Shown: positions 1 to 8,799 of the stretch, piece after piece | Layout: every line of letters begins with the position of its first letter | Numbering within the stretch: position 1 is the first letter of the stretch | NCBI GenBank assembly: GCA_028456385.1 | Contig: JALNQF010000695.1 | Coordinates: 1 to 16,517 of the forward strand | DNA: 16,517 bases | From: Ophiosphaerella korrae | Lineage: Eukaryota > Ascomycota > Dothideomycetes > Pleosporales > Phaeosphaeriaceae | Direction of reading: 5' to 3' | Made by a program: the position numbers and the translations under genes | Notes under the pieces: generated by a model | Seen by the model: only the letters and a program-made list of their open reading frames with translations | Databases searched by the model: none | What the model was told of the DNA's origin: nothing

Positions 1-1401
1 TAACCTAGATTCTTGTAGTTTTACCCTAACTCTAGCTACTATACGTAAGATAGCTAATAAGCTACTTACTTAGCGTAGAGGTAGCTCTATTAGTATCTAC
101 TAGGCGCGTAACTTTATTAAGTATATAGATAGTCTTATAACGCGTTTTAATTACTTATATAATAGGTAGCAAGCCTTATATAAAGACCTAGCTACTATAA
201 CTAGCTAGTTTAAGTAGTATAGTATATAAGAGCTACGTATAAGATAGCTAATAAAGACGTCTATAACTTTAACAAGGCTAGCTTTATAATAGGTAAGATT
301 ACAACTTAGCTTGTTATAATAGGGTTAGAGAGGAGAAGTAGGCTAAAGGCTATCTAGCCTAGCAATTGTAAGTAGGTAATAGTAATTACTACAATTAACG
401 CTACTAGATAAGTAGTCTTACTATTCTTTATCTTTACTAGTAATTACTACCTCTTTACCTAGTATAATAAAGACTATATCCCGCAAGACTAGGCTATTAG
501 AATTAGTAATAATAGCTAGATAATAGATAAGCTAGCTATTAACTAGCTTAAGTACTTTAATAAGTATACAAAGAGCTAAGTAGTTAGTGTATATTAGCTA
601 CTTATACTTAATAGTTATAGGAGCTACTACTCTCTTAAGTTTAACAAGTTCTATAAAGAGAATAATATCTATACGCTTAGTATACTAGCTTACTTATCTT
701 ACTTACTTTAGCCTCTTAATATTAGCTACTTCTCTCTATTAAAGAAGGCGTACAGCTACTAAGTTAAGAGCTTAATCTAGAACTATATTAATTATATTAC
801 TAAACTTAAATTCTTACTAGCTTTCTATATAGCCTTTAACTAGGCCTTTACAAGAGTAAATATTTACTTAGCTTTTTAAGCTACTAGCCTTATTCTACTT
901 TAGCTAGAAGTAGTTATCTTAAGGCTTAATGTTTAGCTCTATACGCCTACTCTAGCTACTCTACTAGAGGTACCCTAGGTACCTTGTACGCTAAGTAACG
1001 TACGTAAGCTAGAGGCTTAGTTAACACTTATACGTAAGCGCGTACGCTAGTACAAGAGCTTGTTACTAGTATTAATTATTAACGTAATTAATTAACTTAA
1101 AAAGGGAGCTTATAAAATAATACTAGAAGTTAAGTTAATATATAATTAGATTTCTAGTCTTAAGAAAGCTAATAAAGTAGCTAGTAAGCGTAAATTATAA
1201 AAAAAGAAGTAGATTTAGAAGCAAAGAGTCTTAATAAAGAGATAAAGAGAAGATATACTTACTAAAAGAGAAGCTATATAGCGTTAAGTTAATAAATAGC
1301 GTTAAGATAGAGAAAGATTAGGCCTAAGTTGCTAGGCTTACGCGCGCTACAAGAGGTATAGAGAGACTAGGTACAACTTACGTATATATAAAATAATATA
1401 G
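1..1401 (+). pseudogene. Fot1/pogo-type Tc1-mariner transposase, RIP-inactivated, 5' truncated by the window edge
   Basis: A cut-and-paste DDE/D transposase relic readable in one frame (frame 1) for about 467 codons through roughly 35 stops. The family is usually somewhat over 500 residues, so the N-terminal DNA-binding part is missing at the window edge. Visible family blocks: 'YNF-N-K' around 262-276 where the family has YNFDE; an 'ILNSYRS' block (family ILDGHES) near 604-624; 'LQPLN' (family LQPLDVG) ending at 720; 'RLNVQLRTPTP' near 922-951; and a C-terminal CX2CX4HX4C knuckle whose four ligand codons (1348, 1357, 1372, 1387) all read Tyr, as expected from TGY or CAY changed to TAY. The three catalytic Asp codons (271, 610, 718) read Asn; the last two are 36 codons apart, fitting DD35D. 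The frame closes with TAG at 1399. I see no frameshift, so damage is by transitions. Family assignment is firm; function is lost. Confidence 0.9.
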
Positions 1402-1445
1402 TAAATACTACTTAATTTAATATATTAATATATCTATACTACTCT

Positions 1446-1541
1446 ACTACGTTATAAAGTTATATATATAAAGAGGTACGTAAAGTTAGTATTAGGCGTA
1501 GCTTACTTATAAGCGTAGCTTACTTATAAACTACGTTATAA
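1446..1541. repeat. 17-bp tandem duplication flanked by 12-bp direct repeats
   Basis: Two exact adjacent copies of gcgtagcttacttataa lie at 1496-1512 and 1513-1529. The 12-mer actacgttataa occurs at both 1446-1457 and 1530-1541. This sits just after the pogo stop codon, where the element's 3' untranslated end and terminal inverted repeat would be expected. I cannot show a terminal repeat because the left end of the element is outside the window. It may be subterminal repeats of the pogo element, or a small local duplication at the junction with gypsy-1. Confidence 0.7.
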
Positions 1542-1545
1542 GAAT

Positions 1546-2648
1546 TAGTATTCTACTTTATAGAAAGCTTTTAATAGTTTTTATTATCTACTATCTATAG
1601 TAGTAAATATAGCTTAGGCTTTATAGTCTTCTAAGTATACTATATCTAGAAATTCTTCTATTAGGCGTAGGTTAATAATATATAGTAGAAGTTCTAGGTC
1701 TAGTTCTTTATTATAAGGTAGTAGAAAATCTTCTAGTTAGTTTACTAATTTTAGTTTTATTTCTATAATATAGTAAAAGTAGGTATATACTATAGTAGCT
1801 TATTTTAGTATAAATCTATCTAGCTTTTATAAGTCTATAAGGCTTAAAGTATAAATTACTATATTTAGTATAAGTTTTATACTTAGGGCTAAGACTTAAG
1901 AGTTTAAGATAATTTAGTTAGCTCTTAATACTTATAGATTAGAATTATCTATAAGGTAATCCTATAAATAGTAGCTTAAGGTATCTATAACCTTATTTAT
2001 ATTACTAGGTACGTATTTAATATAGAAGTTAAATTAAGATAAGAATAATAACTAGTAGGCCTAGTAGTAATTAAGCTTTTTAGTTATTATAAAAGTTTCT
2101 AAATTATAGTACTCTATTATAACGTAGATTATATATAGACTACTTATAAGATCTAGTTTTTACTCTTTAAATACTTAGATTATAGCTCTAAGTTCTAGGT
2201 TATAGATATTATAATTATATTCTACTAAGGTGTATTTTTTTAAAAAGAAGCTAACTTACTATTAGATTCTAATTTAGTTTAGTTAGCTTATTACTTTACC
2301 TAAAGCTTACTTTAAGGTATTAGTTTAGATATAGATTAGTTTTAAGAAGTTAAAGTAAAGTAAGACTACTTTTAGTTAGAGAGTAGCTTTTAGTTTATTA
2401 AAAGTATTTATATATTCTTAAGTAATTATAAAAGGCTTATACTAGGTCTTTTAAAAAGGTAGTCTATCTCCTTTAGTAAGTTTAGTAATAACTTTAGACT
2501 AAATTAACTTAGTAAGTAGTAAGGTAAAGCTTAAGTAATCCTTAATAAAGTGCTAAAAGAATCTAGTATAGCCTAAAAAGGCTAAAACTTCTTTAGTAGT
2601 CTTTAGTATTTTTTACTCTTAAATAGCTTTAACTTTAGAGAGATCTAT
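1546..2648 (-). pseudogene. Ty3/gypsy (gypsy-1) reverse transcriptase tail, RNase H and connector, RIP-inactivated
   Basis: Read on the minus strand starting beside the foldback element and running left. First comes the end of RT: 'DLSKVKAI' then 'EVLAFLGYTRFF' then 'HFIKDYSSF', matching the Ty3/gypsy 'VxAIxxWxxP...FLGFxNYYRxFI' region. Next is the RNase H domain: 'SFFKKYTLVEYNYNIYN-ELRAI' (family SxKLTPAExNYxIxDKELLAI), a 'YIIYVITEY-NLE' segment (family VxTDHxNLxYF), 'FIITKKLN' and 'FNFYIKYVPSNINKVIDTLS' (family FxxxYxPGxxNxxADALSR). A connector of about 150 codons follows, and the reading fades near 1545 beside the pogo relic. No integrase is found to the left, so the element is truncated there. 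The RT palm (YLDD region) is absent on this side of the foldback element. Confidence 0.8.
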
Positions 2649-2650
2649 TA

Positions 2651-2830
2651 ACGTATTCTATTAGCGAAGCAGCTATATTACCGAGACGGCTACTCTAAAA
2701 TACACTAAAAAATCGAAAATTTAACATCTAATATCTCGACAACTATACTATAATAACTTCTAAAAATTTAATAGATTAAAGATTATATATAAAGTAGTAA
2801 TCTATAAAATTTTTAGAACGTACAGCCTAG
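2651..2830 (+). repeat. Left inverted arm of the foldback MITE
   Basis: Pairs with 2896-3075 over all 180 positions. Compared with the other arm it keeps the more GC-rich form in places (ttaccgag versus ttactaag; atctcgacaa versus atcttaataa), while near its inner end it carries the A where the other arm has G (ctataaaat versus ctatgaaat; cgtacagcc versus cgtgcagcc). Each arm therefore has mutations of its own. Confidence 0.85.
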
Positions 2831-2895
2831 TTTATTTAATATTATTAATAAAAAAGTATTTTTTACTATAGAAAATTTTACTATCTTAAGAACTA

Positions 2896-3075
2896 CTAGG
2901 CTGCACGCTTTAAAAATTTCATAGATTACTACTATATATATAATCTTTAATCTATTAAATTTTTAGAAGTTATTATAGTATAGTTATTAAGATATTAGAT
3001 GTTAAATTTTCGATTTTTTAGTGTGTTTTAGAGTAGCCGTCTTAGTAATATAGCTGCTTCGCTAATAGAATACGT
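2896..3075 (-). repeat. Right inverted arm of the foldback MITE
   Basis: Reverse complement of 2651-2830 with nine transitions and one transversion (a versus t inside the tatata tract). Because the arms were presumably once near identical, the differences record mutations that happened after the element formed, and their near exclusive transition nature fits RIP. Confidence 0.85.
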
Positions 3076-3077
3076 TA

Positions 3078-3500
3078 TTCTATTATAGTAGTTAAGTTTA
3101 ATAGTATAGGCCTTACGCTATAAAAATTATAGAATAAGGTTAAATTAGCTTACGTTTTTAATAATATAGGTTAAAGTCTATTTAATATACGCGCCTACTT
3201 ATAAGTAGAACTTAACCTAATATATAGTAGACTTAGATAGAGAACTATTATATCTTTTATAGATAATAAGTTAAAGTAGCTAGATAGTTTATAATTTTAT
3301 AGTCTTCTAGGTAAATTTTTATTAAATAAAGTTTACGTTAGCTCTATTATTAGCTAAGGTTCTAGCTATATAAAGTACTATAAGGTCTTTACCTAAGAAG
3401 CTAGTAAATAAGAATTAGTTTAGCTTAGCTTCTATTAGATTAGTTAGTAGTTTCTTATACTAGACTATCTATATTCTATAAGTAAGTATATAAGATATAG
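3078..3500 (-). pseudogene. Ty3/gypsy (gypsy-1) aspartic protease segment, RIP-inactivated
   Basis: Read leftward on the minus strand. A retropepsin-like start 'ARTLANNRANVNFI' (about 3365-3325) fits the fungal gypsy 'xxLxDxGAxxNFI' active-site region; the presumed catalytic Asp codon reads AAT (Asn), as TGAT to TAAT would give. About 80 codons later comes 'TYIIKNVS-FNLIL' (near 3185-3140), fitting 'HxFYVxxLxxxDxILGxPWL' at the end of the protease, then 'RKAYTIKLNYYNRI' up to the foldback element. In an intact element about 1 kb of linker and RT palm should follow; here the next gypsy sequence beyond the MITE is already the end of RT. The assignment rests on motif order and neighbours, since every key residue is altered. 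Confidence 0.6.
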
Positions 3501-4925
3501 CTATACTAGAAGTTATACTTTAGTAGTAAATTACGCTCTTCTAGTTTATATAATCTTTAGGTAAAGGCTATAGGCCTAGAGAACGTTGTTTTCTAAATCT
3601 TAGTCTAAGTTAAGCTCTAGTTCTAGCTCTATATCTAGTTAGGAGTTATATTTAAAGAATTAGTCCTCTATTTCTATATCTATTTTAGAGTCTATTACTA
3701 TATAAGTAGCTATATAGTAGTTTATAGCGTTAGTAAGTATTTTAGATCTAGTAGCTTTTATTTATTTATAAGTAGTATTATCTAGCTTCTTAATATCTAT
3801 CTTTTTATAGCTCTAGTATAAAATTATTTTAAAGTTCTTAGTTTTAATTAAGGTATCTTTTTTGCTAGTTAGGTATATTCTTATAAATATACTTTCTAGT
3901 TATAGTTAAGAGTATTTTAGTTTTTATAAAGTTATAGCTAGTTTTTCTTTAAAGTTTTATATTAACGCTCTTAGCTTAGCTTTTATAAGTACTAAAGTAT
4001 AAAGCTAGGCTTACTTAAAGCCTATATCTAAGTTATAATTATTTACTTTATTTTCTAATATTAAGATTATCTTTTAAAAATTAGTAGGGCTATTATAGAT
4101 ACTAGAGGTAGTACTAGTAGCTTCTTTAAGCTAAGGTTATAGCTTTTTTTAAAAGTAGATATTATATAGCTATAAGTTCTATTATAGTTTAAAGCTAATA
4201 TTATTAAATTTAGAGAGGAATTTAGCTTATACTAACTAGGTAGTTTTGTAGATTAGTTAATCTAGTCTAAATTTAGCTATTTCTAGAGTTTTATAACGTA
4301 CTTCTTCTAATCCTACTATATCTATTTTACTAAATTAGTAGAGAAGTATAAAGAAATATATAAAATCTTCTAAGTATAAGTAAGTAATACTATTTAAGAT
4401 AGTAAGGTATAAGTAGGCTAATCCTATATAGTAGCGTATAATAATATTAGCTTAGGTTTATACTCTAATATATTTTTTTCTATTAGTAATAAAGTAATTA
4501 TATATAGACTAGATAAAGGATATAATATTTAAGTAGTATCTTATACTTAAAAATTATAGAAGTTTTATAAAGTAGTCTTTTTATTCTTTATACTAGTAAA
4601 AATTAAAGGCTAGCTCTTAGATACTAGTTAAAAAGAGGGTTAAAGTAAACTCTTCTCTATTAAAGATATAGTATCTTACTACTAGTACTTAGGGTTTAAA
4701 CTCTCTTTTAAAGAAGCTAGGTTACTAGCCTTATAGTAAGATCTTAGGATAAAGTAGTTCTATATCTTTTTATACTAGTATATTAAAGTTAAAGGTTTCT
4801 AGCTTAGTTTATTTTACTATTAGGTCTTTTTAGTAGATTACTACTTTATATAAGTAGTTATATTTTACTATAGCTTTTTCTTATAAGGCTTTATACTAAG
4901 TAGCTTTTTAGCCTAAAGTTATTAG
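3501..4925 (-). pseudogene. Probable Gag and Gag-Pol linker of gypsy-1, RIP-inactivated
   Basis: Upstream of the protease in the same orientation, a long minus-strand frame can be followed with stops at Gln and Trp-like positions, for example 'AKFLSKFNNISFKL' near 4235-4190 and acidic, Ser/Thr-rich stretches around 3600-3800. Position and orientation (5' of protease in a Ty3/gypsy element) are the main argument for Gag. I did not find a convincing CCHC zinc knuckle, and the frame differs from that of the protease, as is common for gag and pol. It could also contain a non-coding leader at its right end. No start codon can be assigned because ATG has been removed. Confidence 0.45.
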
Positions 4926-5131
4926 ATAAGTTATACGATTAGATACTCGATGCGCAATTAGATGCGCGATTATATATATAATTACTAAGCTACTAACTCT
5001 ACTATAGCTAAAAGGATTATAGCCTTAACCTCTATAAATAAAGGAATTAAACAAAGAATCTTATATACAAAGAGATAAACTACGTTAGTACAACTAATAT
5101 AACAAAGAAACTAGCACCTTAATAGAAGGGG
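4926..5131. other. Leader or LTR-like remnant of gypsy-1, less mutated
   Basis: Non-coding by eye. It keeps more CpA than the coding relics (several aacaaag, tacaa and gcac words), which is often true of short LTR and leader DNA. It holds two neighbouring copies of a 12-mer, gatgcgcaatta at 4949-4960 and gatgcgcgatta at 4961-4972, both retaining TpG. A TATAAATA word is at 5033-5040 on the + strand, but gypsy-1 runs the other way and nothing else marks it as a promoter. Being 5' of the probable Gag, this is where the gypsy-1 5' LTR or primer-binding region should be, but no second LTR copy is in the window to prove it. Confidence 0.35.
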
Positions 5132-5442
5132 TGTTAAGGATCTAGCTTACTACTATCTTAAGAGACCTAGCTAAGACTACTACATCGTAGATACATAAAT
5201 AGAGCGTAGGGCTAGAGATAGATAGTAGAATTAATCTACTTAGTTTATACCTAGTACTTTTAAGTTATAGGTAACTAACTAAAAAAAAGGCTTTTCTAAA
5301 AGCTCTAGTATCCTTCTCTAACAAGGCTCTTATATAGCTATTACGAAAAAGCCTTTTTATTAAACTACTATAACCTCCTTTAAATCTAATAATTAAGAGT
5401 CTTACTACCTTAACTAAGTTAAGTAAACTAGTATCTACCTAC
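5132..5442 (+). other. Candidate 5' LTR of the copia element
   Basis: About 310 bp beginning tgttaagg and ending ctaca just before the tandem array. TG...CA-type ends and the position 5' of a copia Gag frame are the only support. An internal inverted pair of aaaaaaaggctttt (from 5282) and aaaaagcctttttatt (5346-5361) would form a hairpin around a more GC-rich stretch. No matching LTR occurs downstream of the copia frame, which is truncated, so the ends are a guess. No protein frame is evident. Confidence 0.3.
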
Positions 5443-5550
5443 ATTAACTTAAGTATTAACTCGAGCATTAACTCGAGTATTAACTCGAGTATTAACTCGA
5501 GCATTAACTTAAGTATTAACTTAAGTATTAAGCTAAGTATTAAGCTAAGC
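5443..5550 (+). repeat. Tandem array: nine copies of a 12-bp unit (attaactcgagc type)
   Basis: Nine consecutive 12-bp units without a gap: one attaacttaagt, four attaactcgag(c/t), two attaacttaagt, then two attaagctaag(t/c). The core differs as ctcgag versus cttaag, which are related by one C-to-T and one G-to-A transition at the central CpG; the last two units have gctaag. The unit length is a multiple of three, but the array lies before the inferred Gag start, so it is most likely in the untranslated leader just after the candidate LTR. Confidence 0.95.
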
Positions 5551-5800
5551 ACTATAAAGAGTATTAGCAAAAAGTACTAATCTTTTACTTTCTAGTAGCC
5601 TTACGCGCGTTAGTAAAAAGTACTATTCTCTTACTCTTTAGTAGTACTATAAGTATCTTTAAAAAGGGCGTAAATCTCTTACCTTCTAGTAGCCCTCTAA
5701 TAACTCTTAAATTAAGCTAAGTACTATACTTAGCCTTAACTAAAGCGCACTCTAAAAAGTAATAATCTCTTACTCTCTTATAACTTAAAGCTAAAACAAG
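5551..5800 (+). other. Copia leader between the 12-bp array and Gag
   Basis: About 250 bp without a recognisable frame. A loosely repeated theme is present: agtactaatcttttactttctagtagccttacgcg (from 5574) resembles agtactattctcttactctttagtagtact (from 5619) and two later, weaker copies near 5670 and 5755. It is consistent with an untranslated leader made partly of diverged short repeats. I see no promoter or RNA gene. Confidence 0.4.
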
Positions 5801-8656
5801 ATAGCTAGTACAACTTAACGCAATCTAACTATAACGTTAAGGACTAATAAGGATTATACTACATAGATAATTTAACTACAACCTAGATACGTAGTATATA
5901 ATATTTAGGATAAGATTAACCTAGAATCCTCTACCTAGCTAATTTAGAGACTAGAACTAATTAGAGCTCTAGTAATAGCTAACTACACTCTAGTATTAGG
6001 TAATAAAACTCCTACATAGTAGTCTAAACTCTTAGCTACTAGTTATAAAGCTTTTAAAGAAGACCTTAAATACTATAAAATATTAGCTAAGTAATACTAT
6101 AGTAACTAATACAAGTACAAAAAGGAGTAGTTAAGTCTCTAGTATATTATAATATTTATCTAATCCTTAGTCTTACTATATCTACTACGTACGTACTACC
6201 TACTAAACTAATCTCTACGTTAGTAGCTATTAAACCTAAAGCAAACTATTAGCGTAGACAAGTATATTAAGTAAGAGCGTATACGTAATAAATACTTTAA
6301 ATTACTTAAGCCTATAAAAAGCCTAGTAAATTAGGATATATAGATAGCTAAGTATAACTATACTACTACTAAGGCTAAAACGTATTAAGTAGTAGAGTTA
6401 CTATAAATTAATATAATTACTTAAGACTTTTTAGTAGCTATTAAATACGTAGTACTAATTTAGTCTACATCCTTTTAAGATAATAGAAGGCTATTACTTA
6501 GTATAAACTAGAGAGAGATAATAAAACGCTACTATAAGTATATAATAGTATACTATCCCCTAAATATAGAGAGGTACAAAGCTACTTTTATAGTAGATAA
6601 TACCTTACTTTACGCTACTAGTAGTAATACTACTTAAGGTAAGACTAGGGACGCCTCTCTTGTAGATAGCGCGCTACTTAATAAATAGGGTAGACCTTGT
6701 AATTAACGTATACGTAGTAGTAATACTAACGTTAACTAAATAATAAGTTAAAGAGCTATAAGTAAATAATACCTAGCTTGTAAAAGACCTTATAAACTTA
6801 GTAATTACTACTATATTAATCCTAATAAAGTACTAGATTAGTAGACTCTAAGTAAGACTCTAAAAGAGCTTATTAATTATAAACGTAAGTATAATATAAC
6901 TTTATAAAGACTAATAAGAAGATAGTTAAAGTATTAAATAAAGCTTTATATAGAACTATACGCTAAGTTACCTTAGATTACTAAAATCTATAAGGAAGAT
7001 TAACTAAAAGGCTAGTAAATATTAAGTATTAAGAGTACTTTCGTTACTAAAACTACAAGGAATACCTATAATACCTACCTTCTCTAGAATTCCTTTATCC
7101 TAGACTTTAGTTTAACCTACTATATTATAAACAACCTAACTTATATATACAACTATTATCTATTAAGGCTAAATAATTATATATAGGCGGGTAAGTTAAA
7201 GATATAAGTAAAAGGATATAGATCTCTTACCTTTACGCTAAAAAACTAGTTAATAGAAAATAAACTAGTTCTACATAACGTAGCTATATGCCTAGATATC
7301 TTTTATAACCTAGTCTCTTTCTAGCTACTCTAGTAGAGAGGAATATAGTAGAATACTTAATCTAAGCTAACGACTCTAAATAAGCCTAATAGATAAACAA
7401 TTAGATACCTTACTAAAATCTATAGTTAATAGGTACTTAAGTATTATTTACTATACAATCTTATATACTAAGTAGCGTACTATACTTACAAACCTTAGAC
7501 TATTAGAGTACTAGTACTACTATAGTACAAGAGACTTAGCTATCTAGGACTAGCTATAATTAAACACCTTATCTAGTAAGCTTAAGGGGTGCGTATAAAA
7601 GAAGTATCTATAGTCTAGTATAATATATATAGTAAAGCTAAGATAAAGTAGTAAATTAGCTATATACTAAGAATTAGTTATAAAAGACTAGGAGAAAGAC
7701 TCTCTATTAACTTCTACTTATATAAAGTATAAAGCGTTACTAAAGAGAAAAGCTAGATACTTATTACTAATAAGTACTTAAAACTATAGTAGGACTTCTA
7801 CTTTACTAATAACTAGTTAGCTAAATTAATTATTAAGGTGCTATTAAACTTAATCCTCTTCTTAAAGAATTAGTATAGCATCTTAGTTAAGGTAATTAAA
7901 GCTAATAACGAGATTACAATAGTAAAACTAGAGGTCTAGCGCTAGCTAAACTTGTAAGGTATTATTGTTAAACCTTTAGCTCTAGATACTTAAGCCTAGA
8001 ATAGAGGAGCTAAGCGCGCTAGAGGAATTAACAAGGAGAAAGTACGTACTATACAACTTAACGCAAATTTACTATAGGAACTTTAGCCTAAAATTATATA
8101 GGCTAGAGTCTACCTATATAATTAAACGCTAAGTTACTTAAATAACTAGAAGACACTATATAAAGTATTCTTTACAAAAGTTACTAAGAATTAAAGAATT
8201 ATAGTATTAATAAGAAAGCTAAACTTAGCTTACTTAAAAGTATATAGGTGTAAAGCCTTTATAATAACTAATAATACGTATTGTAGTAAATTAAGGCTAT
8301 AACGTTTAGATCTAAAAGTATAGATTAGCTACCTTATAGGATACTAGTTATTAAATATCTACTAGATCTAGGTACTATCTATAGCTAAAGTAATAAGTAT
8401 ATAAGATATAATCTTTAATAAGTAAATAATCTTTAATAGTAAAATAGAGTATCTAATAGATAACCTTATATATTAAATACTAGAAGAGATTACTACCTAT
8501 ATTAAAATAATTAAGCTCTTAGTACTAGTATACAAGCTAGAAATAGAGTCCTTCTATAAAGATAATATTAAGTTAGATATATCTATAAATAATAAAGAAG
8601 ATCTACCTAGCTACTACTATAGAAGAAAGATTGTAGACTACTATCTCTACTTCTAG
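5801..8656 (+). pseudogene. Ty1/copia Gag-protease-integrase polyprotein, RIP-inactivated and lacking RT
   Basis: One frame (frame 2) of about 952 codons with no visible frameshift. Start inferred at 5801 (ATA for ATG, after aag, followed by gct). Gag: an early W/Q-rich segment, then a CX2CX3HX4C knuckle at 6770-6808 (ligand codons tac, tgt, tat, tac; only the second still Cys). Protease: active-site region at 7103 with Asp (gac) kept. GAG-pre-integrase zinc site: His codons at 7526 and 7541 and Cys codons at 7619 and 7628, all reading Tyr. Integrase core: catalytic codons at 7769, 7904 and 8012 read Asn, Asn, Lys where Asp, Asp, Glu are expected; the last two are 36 codons apart, fitting DD35E. 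Blocks such as 'PNLAYLKVY-CKAF' near 8219-8261 are typical of fungal copia. The reading ends near 8656, before RT and RNase H, so the 3' half was lost. Confidence 0.9.
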
Positions 8657-8717
8657 TAGTAATACTAGCTTGTTTAATAACTAGAGACTAACTAGAGTTA
8701 ATAGTATACGATAGTGT

Positions 8718-8733
8718 AAGGGAGTTATCCCTT
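8718..8733. repeat. Small hairpin, 6-bp stem
   Basis: aaggga (8718-8723), loop gtta, tccctt (8728-8733). It lies just beyond the end of the copia reading. Short, and could be chance in a sequence with such a restricted vocabulary. Confidence 0.5.
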
Positions 8734-8753
8734 ATATCTCTTATTTTCGCACT

Positions 8754-8784
8754 AATATTAGTAAGTTTACAACTTACTAATATT
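8754..8784. repeat. 12-bp perfect inverted repeat with 7-nt loop
   Basis: aatattagtaag (8754-8765), loop tttacaa, cttactaatatt (8773-8784). It falls between the truncated copia and the unassigned minus-strand block, beside the smaller hairpin at 8718. It could be a junction palindrome, a terminator-like structure or the trimmed end of a foldback element. It is followed 38 bp later by a 22-bp perfect palindrome at 8822-8843. Confidence 0.75.
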
Positions 8785-8799
8785 TAACTTCTTTTCTAC

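Larger units (their letters stand above)
2651..3075. mobile_element. Foldback MITE, 425 bp, with 180-bp inverted arms and TA flanks (Tc1-mariner-like)
   Basis: The two ends form an inverted repeat starting acgtattctattagcgaagc on the left and ending with its exact reverse complement at 3075. Arms of 180 bp align without an indel and differ at 10 positions by hand alignment, nine of them transitions. The spacer is 65 bp (2831-2895). TA lies directly outside each end (2649-2650 and 3076-3077), the target duplication typical of Tc1-mariner and pogo elements. There is no room for a transposase, so it would have needed one in trans; whether the neighbouring pogo type supplied it is unknown, and the ends do not obviously match sequence around 1400-1545. 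It lies between two pieces of gypsy-1. Some TpG and CpA survive (gtgtg near 3021, gctgc near 3053), so it is less mutated than its surroundings. Confidence 0.85.

Noticed and set aside
1348..1389. C-terminal knuckle taken as evidence for a Gag protein at the left end
   Set aside because: Although CX2CX4HX4C is also a Gag motif, it follows in frame on pogo DDD blocks and the 'RTPTP' region; Fot1-like transposases commonly end with this knuckle.
5033..5040. TATAAATA as a functional promoter
   Set aside because: Such words are common in this composition, it points away from gypsy-1 transcription and lies outside the candidate copia LTR.
5443..5550. CRISPR-like or telomere/centromere-like array
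   Set aside because: Units are 12 bp and directly adjacent with no spacers, unit sequence is not telomeric, and there are only nine copies beside a retrotransposon frame.
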